The notes under the pieces: model-generated | The model's database searches: none | What the model was told of the DNA's origin: nothing | What the model saw: only the letters and a program-made list of their open reading frames with translations | NCBI GenBank assembly: GCA_934098555.1 | Contig: CAKOOQ010000006.1 | Coordinates: 1-45,004, forward strand | DNA length: 45,004 nucleotides | Reading direction: 5' to 3' | Source: an uncultured Bacilli bacterium | GTDB lineage: Bacteria; Bacillota_I; Bacilli_A; RF39; UBA660 | Position numbers and translations under genes: made by a program | In this document: one piece after another, positions 7,641 to 17,010 of the stretch | How the letters are laid out: every line of letters starts with the position of its first letter | Position numbering within the stretch: the stretch's first letter is position 1

Positions 7641-9449
7641 ATGAAAAAGAAAGGTTTTGTTTTTATTGAAACAATCGTCGTGACCGGTTTTTTAATTACC
7701 TCACTGATGATACTTTACACATTATTTGTCGCGACAAATAATAGAGAAACAAGAAAACTCCGTTATGATGACCCTGTGAAAATATATGAAACATATTATT
7801 TATATCGATATTTGGAAAATTTTAATTTAAATAATTATATTGAGAGTGTAAAAAAAGACCATATTCCGGTTAATGTGAATAATCTAACTTCTCGTATTTT
7901 AGGAACCGAAATTGTCAGTGAAAATGCTTTTTATGAAAGTATGCGGTCTGATTTACATGTTAATACAATTTATCTTACAGACGGTAATATTTCTGACATC
8001 ACTGCTTGTCCGAAAGGAAAATACACGGATATTTGTACAAATAGAAATTTACTAGGTTATTTAAATACTTTAGATGATGATGACGAAAGTCTTTATTTCA
8101 TTGTAGAGTTCAAACATCGTAAAGATGGGCAAACGTGTGAACAAAAAGATTGTTTTTATTACTATGCTCATTATAAAATTGCTAAAGAAGTCAAAAATGT
8201 TCTACTTACTTGGATGGTTGATTACAATTTAAATGGTGGTACGGGAACGATTGAAAGCCAAGAAAAAAAGAATAACCGTCCTTTAACACTCAGTAGTATT
8301 GAACCTTCAAGGACAGGCTATACTTTCTTGGGGTGGGCAACTTCATCTGTTGCTACTGAGGCTACTTATCATGCCGGAGATACTTACACCGATAATAAAG
8401 GCACCACTTTATATGCGGTTTGGCAAATTAACGAATTTTCCTTAGATTTAAACGGTATCTTAGATGGGGCATCCAGCTCTAATATTAATGGTTTTGGTAC
8501 CGCGGACGTTTATATTAATGATGCCCTCGTGGCGAGTAGTGTTACCGATTTTTACCAACCAATATCTTATGGTAGTCGTTATAAAATCACCAATATTAAA
8601 GCTACTGATGGTCATACATATAATGGTGATGCGACAATAAGTGGAACGATGGGGACATCAAATGTTTCCGTTGATCTTAACTTTACAACAAAAAGTTATT
8701 ATTTAGACTTAAATGGTCTTTTAGATGGTGTTTCCAGTGGCAATATCTCCGGATATGGTACGGCTGATGTTTATATTAATGGTACCAAAGTCGCTGATGA
8801 TGTTACCGACTTTTATCAGCAAATAAAATATGGTTCTACCTATGAAATTACAGACATTAAAGCCAAAAATGGTGTTGCTTATAATGGAACTTCTCAAGCT
8901 TTAAAGGGAACAATGGGAGCTGGTAATGTTTCGATTGTCTTAAAATATTCAACCACCTCGCTTTACTTATTTAATAATGGCTCTGTTTATGGCACGACGA
9001 CGACATGGGCGGGAAAGAGTGATGGTGTGGATTACATAAGTTTTGGTAACACCATTCATTATAATGATAATAATACGAGTCGGTATGGTAATTCTTTGAT
9101 TGGTTTTAATAGTGAAATAGATATTACGCGTTACAAAAAAATAACAGTGAACTTTAAAGTAAATAGTATTTCCGATGCCTCCTCAGCGCATCCGTTTATT
9201 GTGGCTATTTTCACTTTAAATCCGTCAGATTATAGGACAAATTTAGAAGCCGATACTGGTACAAGTCCGGCTAAAAATTTAAGTAAAGCATCCGGTTGGT
9301 CTAATTTTTATACGACTGGAACTTATACGTGCACGGCCGATATTTCTTCTTTAACGGGAAATTACAAATTTATCTTCTGGGTAATGTCTCATCAATACCG
9401 AAGTGGGCTAATGAATCTTGATATTACTTCGATTGTTTTAACAGCTTAA
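7641..9449 (+). CDS. Large pseudopilin-headed adhesin with Flg_new and tandem repeats
   Basis: 602 residues. The N-terminus MKKKGFVFIETIVVTGFLIT is prepilin-like, with Glu after the leader Gly. An ~180-residue globular part with several Cys follows. Then comes a Listeria-Bacteroides (Flg_new/InlB B) repeat, NLNGGTGTIES to TTLYAVW (about residues 195-260). Two ~84-residue tandem repeats come next, starting SLDLNGILDG and YLDLNGLLDG and each carrying GTADVYIN and a TDFYQ-I-YGS core. The last ~160 residues look like a jelly-roll carbohydrate-binding module, which is inferred from the pattern only. A pilin leader on such a modular ectodomain suggests an adhesin placed at a pilus tip. It is last in the Tad-like operon and is followed by a terminator. 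Confidence 0.75.
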   Translation: MKKKGFVFIETIVVTGFLITSLMILYTLFVATNNRETRKLRYDDPVKIYETYYLYRYLENFNLNNYIESVKKDHIPVNVNNLTSRILGTEIVSENAFYESMRSDLHVNTIYLTDGNISDITACPKGKYTDICTNRNLLGYLNTLDDDDESLYFIVEFKHRKDGQTCEQKDCFYYYAHYKIAKEVKNVLLTWMVDYNLNGGTGTIESQEKKNNRPLTLSSIEPSRTGYTFLGWATSSVATEATYHAGDTYTDNKGTTLYAVWQINEFSLDLNGILDGASSSNINGFGTADVYINDALVASSVTDFYQPISYGSRYKITNIKATDGHTYNGDATISGTMGTSNVSVDLNFTTKSYYLDLNGLLDGVSSGNISGYGTADVYINGTKVADDVTDFYQQIKYGSTYEITDIKAKNGVAYNGTSQALKGTMGAGNVSIVLKYSTTSLYLFNNGSVYGTTTTWAGKSDGVDYISFGNTIHYNDNNTSRYGNSLIGFNSEIDITRYKKITVNFKVNSISDASSAHPFIVAIFTLNPSDYRTNLEADTGTSPAKNLSKASGWSNFYTTGTYTCTADISSLTGNYKFIFWVMSHQYRSGLMNLDITSIVLTA

Positions 9450-9476
9450 ACTGGGTAACAATTACTCAGTTTTTTT
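9449..9476 (+). terminator. Rho-independent terminator of the Tad-like operon
   Basis: The 10-bp stem AACTGGGTAA / TTACTCAGTT (one G-T pair) has a three-base loop and a T7 run. It starts at the stop codon of the preceding adhesin gene. Confidence 0.75.
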
Positions 9477-9477
9477 C

Positions 9478-9506
9478 TTGTAAATGAAAGGTGCTTATTA
9501 TATAAT
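9478..9506 (+). promoter_or_regulatory. Promoter of the giant surface protein gene
   Basis: TTGTAA (9478-9483), 17 bases, TATAAT (9501-9506). It lies 23 bases before the ATG at 9530, which has AGGATAGGAG upstream, and directly follows the operon terminator. Confidence 0.6.
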
Positions 9507-9529
9507 TTTAAGAGGATAGGAGTTCATAA

Positions 9530-12500
9530 ATGAATTATCAATATCATTTTTTTTCCGAAAGGGTTTATAAAATAAGTCTTTTAATTTTAAGCCTTTTTTT
9601 AATTGTTTCTTTATTTATTGGTGTCTCTTATGCGTACTGGCGATTCTCGTCCCATCAAAAAAACACCAACGTCGCGTCCACAACTTGTTTTGCCTTAAGT
9701 TTTAACGATAACACAGAAGCTATTTTTTTAACGGATATGCTACCAACGAATGACGAAGAGGGCTTAAAAGAGAAAGGGTATTCATTTACCATTAAAAATA
9801 CGTGTGATGCCATCTCAACCTATGAAGTGAATTTAGAGGATATTTTAGCTAGTAGTGAGGTGAAACAATTTCCTAATAAATATATTAAAGTTTCTTTAAA
9901 TAATAGTACGCCGAAGATTTTAAATACCTATGAAGAAGTAAAACCCACCATTGAAGAAGCAACGAATTCTTTTAAGCTTACCAGTGGTTCTTTAAAATCT
10001 GGGGAAGAAGCTACTTATGAGCTTAAACTTTGGATGGACGAAGATACCCCAGCTTTAGATGAAGTTATGTATGCCACATTTGAAAGTAAAATAACGGTAA
10101 ATGCATCTTTCGTGGAAGAAAAAGATTTATTAAATGAAATCACTATTTTTGCTACCAGTCAAAACGAAATGTATTCTAATGTAAAGGAAACTTTTAAAAT
10201 AGAAGCAACGAGTAAAGAAAAAGATATCATTGAATATAGTTACGACAAGAGTGTGTGGACGAGTATTACGCCTTCGAAAACTTTAAGTTTAGAAAAAGAT
10301 TTTTTTAAAGAAGGAAGTTATCCTTTTTATGTGAAAGATGAAGTAGGTAATATTAAAGAATATAGGATAGAAACGGATAAGTTAGACCAAGTAGCTCCGG
10401 AAAGAGAAATTAAGGAAGAAAATAACCATGAAACATATTTATTAAAAATAACCATGACGGATACTAAAAGTGGCATGTCTTCTTATCAAATAACCGAAAG
10501 TAAAGAAACACCTACAGAATGGTTAGATTATAAAGGTGAAATTGAAAAAGAAATCGATAAAAATGGGACATACTATATTTGGAGTCAAGATAAAGCTGGG
10601 AATATAAGTTATGAGGCGTATTCTGTGCATCTAATTGATAAGGAAGCTCCGACAATCGTTCTTAAAAATACTTTAACAGACTGGGGAGTTAAAGATACCA
10701 TCAATATTCATTTAACCGATGATGTTATTGGCTTATCTGGCTATCAAGTAACAATGAGTGATGAAGAACCCACTAGTTTTATAACGATTGAAAATACTTT
10801 AGATACCACGATTCCTTATGATGTCACTCAAAATGGGACTTATTATGTGTATGCCAAGGATGCTTATAATCACGTTTCTCATGAAAAAATCATCATTGAT
10901 AAAATGGATGATGTGGCTCCTTTTATAACAGGTATTACAAATTCTAGTGATAATAACTGGACTAAAGAGGATGTGACTATCACCATTACTGCCTTGGATA
11001 ACGAGATGGGTGTAGAAAAATATCAAATTAGGTATAGTGGTTCAGATAATAACTGGCATGATTTAGAAAGCAATACCTTTACCTTTCAAAAAGAAATGAA
11101 TGAAACCGTTTATTGTCGGACTATTGATAAAGCTGGAAATATATCGGAAGAAAAAAGTACCGTTATTAAAATAGATAAAACAAATCCTGATGCTCCCAGT
11201 ATTACCAATTTTAAAGAAAATACTTGGATAAGTGATGACTTACCCATTACTTTAACAAGTAGTGATGCTGGTTCTGGAATAGACCATTTTGAATGGTATG
11301 AAAATGGGTCTTGGACAACAAGAGATTTAACGACGAATGAAAATGCTGGGACAATTACTTATACCGCTGAGAGAAATGAAACCATACGTTTTCGCGTTAT
11401 CGATAAAGTAGGCAATATTTCCGCAGAAAGTACAACCACCATTAAAATAGATAAAACAAAACCAACGCAAAGTCTTAGTGTGTCCTCGAGTACAAGTGGT
11501 AATAATGGTTGGTATAAAGCTTTAAGTTTTAAAGTAAATACCCAAGATAATCAAAGCAGTGTCACAACTAGCAAATATTGTGTGACAACAGGAAGTAGTT
11601 GTGTACCCAGTACTATAGCTTCTTTAAATAATAATACATATACAGTGGATTTAGGAACCGATGCCAGCGCTCAAAAGGTATGCGTAAATACCACGGATGT
11701 CGCGGGTAATACTTCTGATACGACGTGTTCCAATACTTATTATGTCGATAAAACAAGCCCAGTAGCTACTTTAAAGGCTAGTGTTTCTGGAACAAATATT
11801 GTTATAAATGCTTCTTCATCGACGGATCAAGGAAGTGGAATAGTTACTTACTATTATAGTAAAGATGGAGGAAGCACTTTTGTTTCTAGTACATCCAGTT
11901 CATATACTTTTACGGGTTTTACTTTAGGTAATACATATAAAATGGCTTTAAAAGTCGTGGATAAAACGGGTAATGTCTCTTCCGTAACCACATCGGATGT
12001 CTTTGTTTCTGGTCTTGCCACTTCCATTATTAAAACTTTAGTCACAGGAGCTAGCACATCTTCATCAACCGTTTATACATCTTCAAGCAAAACAAGTAGT
12101 ACTTGTACATATACTTTTGCCTATGATAATACAAGTGATAATAACTTAAGATATGTTGGCAAAAATCCTTGCAATTATATTAAAGTCGACAACGAGTATT
12201 GGCGTATTGTCGGCATCATGAACAATATAGATAATGGTTTGGGTACCAAAGAAAGCCGTTTAAAACTTATGCGTGATGAATCCATCGGTAGTTATTCTTG
12301 GGATACCTCTGCTTCTTCCGTGAATAGTGGTTATGGCGTGAACGAATGGAGTCAAGCAGATATAATGAAATTACTAAATCCGGGATATGAAGGTACTTCT
12401 GTTGGAGGATCTTTATATTACAATAATAAATCAGGCAATTGTTATGTCAATTCGAATAATACTACCTCATCTTGTAATTTTACTAGTACCGGCTTAAAAG

Positions 12501-13033
12501 CCATTTTAAAATCTTTAATTGGTAACGCTAAATGGCATACGGGAAGTAATGGCTCAAATGATTATACTTCAGCGTCAAATGGTCTAGCTAGGCATTTTTA
12601 TGGCTATGAAAGAAGTAATAGTACAGGAAAACTATGTTCATCGGGACAACACTGTAATGATACGGTGACAAGAACGACTTCTTGGGTGGGGAAAGTAGGC
12701 CTTATTTATCCTTCGGACTACGGCTATGCAACAAGCGGTGGAAGTAGTGTGAATCGTTCCAGTTGTTTAAATAAAGAGTTAAATAGTTGGAAAAACGTCA
12801 GGGATTGTTATACCAATGATTGGCTTTATAAATCCGGTTATTGGCAATGGACGTTATCACCAGGTGTTTATACTAATGTCGCACGTAACGTTTTTTATAT
12901 TCATAATAATGCCAATGTCTTTTACGACCGAGCTTATTATGCTGGTGCCATCCATCCGACCGTTTACCTAATTACCTCAGCAAAGATTATCAATGGAGAA
13001 GGTTCCAAGGAGAAACCTTATCAACTCGGATAA
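9530..13033 (+). CDS. Giant surface protein: Ig-like repeats plus variable-domain homologue
   Basis: 1167 residues. Cationic head, membrane segment (about 15-36) ending GVSYAYW, then the same NTCD region as the proteins at 65 and 13160. From about residue 230 to 830 there are six or more Ig-like units linked by motifs such as DKAGNIS and IDKTNPD. From about 840 the domain is closely related to the end of the protein at 65 (YWRIVGIMNNIDN, GVNEWSQADIMKLLNPGYE, WQWTLSP, PTVYL, GEGSKEKPYQLG). Between WTLSP and the terminal PTVYL the two proteins differ at most positions and by three residues in length. It is probably a stalk displaying a ligand-binding head. Anchoring seems to be by the uncleaved N-terminal helix, since no LPXTG is seen. 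Confidence 0.85.
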   Translation: MNYQYHFFSERVYKISLLILSLFLIVSLFIGVSYAYWRFSSHQKNTNVASTTCFALSFNDNTEAIFLTDMLPTNDEEGLKEKGYSFTIKNTCDAISTYEVNLEDILASSEVKQFPNKYIKVSLNNSTPKILNTYEEVKPTIEEATNSFKLTSGSLKSGEEATYELKLWMDEDTPALDEVMYATFESKITVNASFVEEKDLLNEITIFATSQNEMYSNVKETFKIEATSKEKDIIEYSYDKSVWTSITPSKTLSLEKDFFKEGSYPFYVKDEVGNIKEYRIETDKLDQVAPEREIKEENNHETYLLKITMTDTKSGMSSYQITESKETPTEWLDYKGEIEKEIDKNGTYYIWSQDKAGNISYEAYSVHLIDKEAPTIVLKNTLTDWGVKDTINIHLTDDVIGLSGYQVTMSDEEPTSFITIENTLDTTIPYDVTQNGTYYVYAKDAYNHVSHEKIIIDKMDDVAPFITGITNSSDNNWTKEDVTITITALDNEMGVEKYQIRYSGSDNNWHDLESNTFTFQKEMNETVYCRTIDKAGNISEEKSTVIKIDKTNPDAPSITNFKENTWISDDLPITLTSSDAGSGIDHFEWYENGSWTTRDLTTNENAGTITYTAERNETIRFRVIDKVGNISAESTTTIKIDKTKPTQSLSVSSSTSGNNGWYKALSFKVNTQDNQSSVTTSKYCVTTGSSCVPSTIASLNNNTYTVDLGTDASAQKVCVNTTDVAGNTSDTTCSNTYYVDKTSPVATLKASVSGTNIVINASSSTDQGSGIVTYYYSKDGGSTFVSSTSSSYTFTGFTLGNTYKMALKVVDKTGNVSSVTTSDVFVSGLATSIIKTLVTGASTSSSTVYTSSSKTSSTCTYTFAYDNTSDNNLRYVGKNPCNYIKVDNEYWRIVGIMNNIDNGLGTKESRLKLMRDESIGSYSWDTSASSVNSGYGVNEWSQADIMKLLNPGYEGTSVGGSLYYNNKSGNCYVNSNNTTSSCNFTSTGLKAILKSLIGNAKWHTGSNGSNDYTSASNGLARHFYGYERSNSTGKLCSSGQHCNDTVTRTTSWVGKVGLIYPSDYGYATSGGSSVNRSSCLNKELNSWKNVRDCYTNDWLYKSGYWQWTLSPGVYTNVARNVFYIHNNANVFYDRAYYAGAIHPTVYLITSAKIINGEGSKEKPYQLG

Positions 13034-13053
13034 ATAAAACCTTGGATTTTAAT

Positions 13054-13091
13054 AAAGTAGGGTTAAGATTATATTTTTAACCCACTTTTTT
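13054..13091 (+). terminator. Rho-independent terminator
   Basis: AAAGTAGGGTTA (13054-13065) pairs with TAACCCACTTT (13078-13088) with one bulged A, followed by T residues. It lies 20 bases after the preceding stop codon. Confidence 0.7.
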
Positions 13092-13159
13092 AAAGAAAAA
13101 TAATTTAATAATATTTTTCTTTGTGATAAAATTATATTGATGATAGAGAGGTTGTTTAA

Positions 13160-16100
13160 ATGAAAAAAAATTTATATTCTAGGCATTATAAAATTTATTT
13201 GGTTATATTATTTTTAGTGATGACTCTTTCACTCGTTGTAGGTTTATCCTATGCCTATTGGAACTTAAATTATAAACAGCAAAATTCTAATGTGGCTTCT
13301 ACCAGCTGTTTTTCTCTCAGTTTTACAGACAATACAGAAGGCATTTTTTTAACAGACATTGCTCCTACAAAAGATGAAGAAGGTTTAAAAGAAAAAGGTT
13401 ATTCTTTTACTATTAAAAATACCTGTAACACGATAGCTACTTACGAAGTGAACTTAGAAGATATTCTAGCTAGTAGTGATACTAAACAATTACCTAATAA
13501 GTATATTAAAGTGTCTTTAAATGATGGCACACCTAAAGTCTTAAATACGTATGAAGAAGTAAAACCAACGATTGAAGATGCTACCAACTCTTTTAAACTT
13601 ACCAGTGGTTCTTTAAGACCAGATGAAGAGACAACCTACGAACTTAAACTTTGGATGGATAGTGAAACACCTGTCGTAGACGAAGTCATGAGTGCCACTT
13701 TTGAAAGTAAGATAACGGTAAATACTTCCTATATTGAAGAAGAAAACTTAGCCAATGATATCACTATCGCGAGCGTCACGCAGGAAAAAAGTTATTCCAA
13801 TACCAAAGAAACGGTTACTTTTGAAGTGACAGGGACAGACAAAAATATTATTGAATATAGTTTTAATAATAAAAATTGGACGAGCGTAACACCAAGCAAA
13901 AGATTAACTTTCAGCTGCGATTTTACCGAGGAAAAAATGTATACTTTATATATCAAGGACGAAGTAGGTAACATTAAAGATTATAGTTTTTCTCCTACTT
14001 GGTTAGATAAAAGTGCTCCTGTAAGTACTTTAGAAGTCCAAAATGAAAACGGTATTTATACCTTAAAAATAAATATGACAGATGAAAAAAGTGGGGTTGA
14101 TAGTTATCAGATTACTACTGATAGCAAGATGCCAGACAGTTGGTTGAAATATAATCAAATGGTAACACAAACGATTTCGCCGACGGCCACATATTATATT
14201 TGGAGCAAAGATAAAGCTGGTAACATAACTTATGAAGCTTATTCTTTAAACCAAGTAGATAAAACACCACCAACCATATTGGCTGAAAGTACTTTAAAAG
14301 ATTGGGGTAATAGCGATACCATAAAAATTCATTTGACCGATGATTTAATAGGCATATCGGGTTATCAAGTGACAAGGGAGGAAAAAGAGCCATCTGATTT
14401 TATTTTGCTTGAAAATACTCTTAGTACGGATATAACTTACGAAGTTAATGAAAATGGAACCTATTATATTTATGCCAAAGATGCTTTTAATCATATTTCT
14501 CATATAGAAATTGAAATCAACAAAATTGACGATATTACGCCAATACTTGAAAAAATTGTAAATTCAAGTTCTGGTAATTGGGCAAAATCCGTAACTTTAT
14601 CATGGAAAGCTGTGGATAATGAAACGGGTATTCAAAAATACCAAATGAGTTTTGACAAAGAAACATGGAGTGATTTAGCTTCCTCACAAAATACAATGAC
14701 TTTTGATGAAGATAGTAATAAAACTTTATATTTAAGAGTCATTGATAATAACAATAATGTCAGTAATATAGAAAGTACAGTTATTAAAATTGATACCACT
14801 TCTCCTGTCATATCCAATGTGACCAATCCGTATGATAATATATGGACAAATGAAAAGACTTTCGTTTCTCTTACAGGAATTGATGAATCATCTGGTATAG
14901 ATCATTATGAAAGACTTTTAGATAATTCTTGGGTGAGTGAAGGCATAGATATCGTTGATAATAAAGGCGTTATAACATTTGCCGAAAATATGAATGAAAC
15001 AGTATCCTTTAGAGCTGTGGATAAAGTAGGTAACATTTCTAACGAAGTGACGACAACAGTAAAAATAGATAAAGATAAACCTAATCAAAATCTTAGTTTA
15101 TCTTCTAGTACGTTAGGAGAAAATAATTGGTATCAGTCATTAAGTTTCAATGTTTCAGTCAGTGATGATGCAAGTGGATTATCAAATAGCTACTATTGTT
15201 TTACAACCCTTGAAAGTTGTGAGCCGGATGTAAATGCGACTATTTCGAATGGTGAGTATAACGTCATTTTTAAGACCAATGAAAATCCTCAAAAAATGTG
15301 TGTTAATACTTTGGATAATGCCGGCAATAATAATTTAGAATGTACGGACTTTTATAAAGTGGATACAGAAAATCCAACAGGTACCTTAAATGCCAAGTTA
15401 ACAGAAAATAATATTTCTTTAACGGTTACTGCGGACGACTTAGGAAGTAAAATAGATAGTTATTACTACAGTAAAGATGGTGGTAAAACTTATCTTTCCC
15501 TTACTAATTCTTCTTATACGTTTGCATCATTAGAGGACGGTTCCTATAATTTATCCGTAAAAGTAAAAGACAAGGCTGGACGTTTCAGTAATGTCATGTC
15601 TCAAACTGTTGTTGTGGCTTATCAAAATACATATGTTTCTTCTAGTGGTAATGATACAAGTGGTAACGGTTCTAAAAACAGTCCTTATGAAACGATTTCA
15701 CGCGCTTATCAACAAGTTAAAAATGGTGGTAATATCAACGTTTTATCCGATATAACACAATCCAGCCAAAAACTTAGTATCGCGAGTAAAACGGTAAACT
15801 TACTTAGTAGTGGTGGGACATATACCATTAAAAGAAGGGATACCAATTCACTGTTAGAATTAACAAATACAAGTATGAATTTAAGCAATATTGTTATTGA
15901 CGGTGCAAGTCTTTCTTCCTCAAATCCTTTGATTTTATTAAACGGTTCAATGACGCTTAATATTAATTCTGGAGCCATTTTAAAAGGAACGTCTGGTTCT
16001 GGCGCTACTGTTAAAGATAATAGTGGTAATGTTTCTGTAAATGTAAATGGTGGTGAGGTTTATTCTAATTCGAGTAACTGCTTAATAGGTCTTGGTACCT

Positions 16101-16882
16101 ATACCGTTAATAGTGGTATTGTAAGTAATGAAGAAAGTACCGTAGATGGTTATCCCACTATTTATTTATGGACAGGTACAAGAGTACATATAAAAGGAGG
16201 CACTTTAAAAGCATCATCTTCTCCTGTTATTTATGCCGATGGAGGTACCGTTACCATTGATGGAGGAACCCTTTCAGGAAAAAATACGATTTATATGAGA
16301 GATTATGATTCTGCTTCTTCTTTAACGATTACTGATGGAACCATTACAGGTACAGATGCCTATACAATTGCCACATCAAAGAAAAATACTACTATTAACA
16401 TTTCTGGAGGTACATTCAAAATGACAGATAAAGAGGGTGGCATTCTAATAAGAAATAATTCTGGAACGGTAACTATTACAGGAGGTAATTTTGAATCGTC
16501 TTCGACAGTGCTGTTAAATTATAATACAACAACGATTAATGGTGGAACGTTTACTCAAAATGCTACGGAAAATTATAATTCTATTAGAAATTATAGTGGA
16601 ACTATTAATATTACCAACGGTACCTATAAATTTAATAAACCAATAGGTGTAGACTCAGGTGCGATTTTAAATATAAGTGGAGGAACCATTGAAAGTGGTA
16701 CATCCAATTCAATTATAAATTCTGGAACATTAAATTTAAGTGGCACTGCAATTATTCAAAATAATGCTTCTTCGTATCCCACTATTTACAATTATAAATC
16801 TTCGACGTTTACTAATAACTTAACAACGGGTTATGTTAAAAATTTAGGCGGCGGCTCTGGCATTTATACGGCAAAGTCCTAA
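13160..16882 (+). CDS. Giant surface protein: Ig-like repeats plus right-handed beta-helix
   Basis: 1240 residues. The first ~800 follow the protein at 9530 domain for domain: membrane head ending GLSYAYW, ASTSCFSLSF, NTCN, then Ig-like units with DKAGNIT and DKVGNIS linkers. The C-terminus is different. From about residue 820 (YVSSSGNDTSGNGSKNSPYE) it becomes a pectate-lyase-type parallel beta-helix with many short rungs such as VTIDGGTLSG and INISGGTFKM, running to the last residues. No catalytic signature was recognised, so binding of a polysaccharide is as likely as cleavage. An RBS (gagaggttg) precedes the ATG. The abrupt domain swap relative to 9530 suggests duplication followed by module exchange. 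Confidence 0.85.
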   Translation: MKKNLYSRHYKIYLVILFLVMTLSLVVGLSYAYWNLNYKQQNSNVASTSCFSLSFTDNTEGIFLTDIAPTKDEEGLKEKGYSFTIKNTCNTIATYEVNLEDILASSDTKQLPNKYIKVSLNDGTPKVLNTYEEVKPTIEDATNSFKLTSGSLRPDEETTYELKLWMDSETPVVDEVMSATFESKITVNTSYIEEENLANDITIASVTQEKSYSNTKETVTFEVTGTDKNIIEYSFNNKNWTSVTPSKRLTFSCDFTEEKMYTLYIKDEVGNIKDYSFSPTWLDKSAPVSTLEVQNENGIYTLKINMTDEKSGVDSYQITTDSKMPDSWLKYNQMVTQTISPTATYYIWSKDKAGNITYEAYSLNQVDKTPPTILAESTLKDWGNSDTIKIHLTDDLIGISGYQVTREEKEPSDFILLENTLSTDITYEVNENGTYYIYAKDAFNHISHIEIEINKIDDITPILEKIVNSSSGNWAKSVTLSWKAVDNETGIQKYQMSFDKETWSDLASSQNTMTFDEDSNKTLYLRVIDNNNNVSNIESTVIKIDTTSPVISNVTNPYDNIWTNEKTFVSLTGIDESSGIDHYERLLDNSWVSEGIDIVDNKGVITFAENMNETVSFRAVDKVGNISNEVTTTVKIDKDKPNQNLSLSSSTLGENNWYQSLSFNVSVSDDASGLSNSYYCFTTLESCEPDVNATISNGEYNVIFKTNENPQKMCVNTLDNAGNNNLECTDFYKVDTENPTGTLNAKLTENNISLTVTADDLGSKIDSYYYSKDGGKTYLSLTNSSYTFASLEDGSYNLSVKVKDKAGRFSNVMSQTVVVAYQNTYVSSSGNDTSGNGSKNSPYETISRAYQQVKNGGNINVLSDITQSSQKLSIASKTVNLLSSGGTYTIKRRDTNSLLELTNTSMNLSNIVIDGASLSSSNPLILLNGSMTLNINSGAILKGTSGSGATVKDNSGNVSVNVNGGEVYSNSSNCLIGLGTYTVNSGIVSNEESTVDGYPTIYLWTGTRVHIKGGTLKASSSPVIYADGGTVTIDGGTLSGKNTIYMRDYDSASSLTITDGTITGTDAYTIATSKKNTTINISGGTFKMTDKEGGILIRNNSGTVTITGGNFESSSTVLLNYNTTTINGGTFTQNATENYNSIRNYSGTINITNGTYKFNKPIGVDSGAILNISGGTIESGTSNSIINSGTLNLSGTAIIQNNASSYPTIYNYKSSTFTNNLTTGYVKNLGGGSGIYTAKS

Positions 16883-17010
16883 AAAATAATAAATTTTTTG
16901 CTTGTTAATCTACTTATTTTAAAATTATTAGTACTCGTATATTCTTATGTTTTATTTGTTCAAAGAGAAAAATTATCCATTAAAATATGTATTCGGATGC
17001 CTTTTATAAG

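Noticed and set aside
13160..16882. Third DGR target
   Set aside because: It lacks the WTLSP/PSVYL domain; its end is a regular beta-helix with normal AT-rich codons.
65..16882. Sortase-anchored LPXTG proteins
   Set aside because: No LPXTG-like motif with C-terminal hydrophobic tail is present in any of the large surface proteins.
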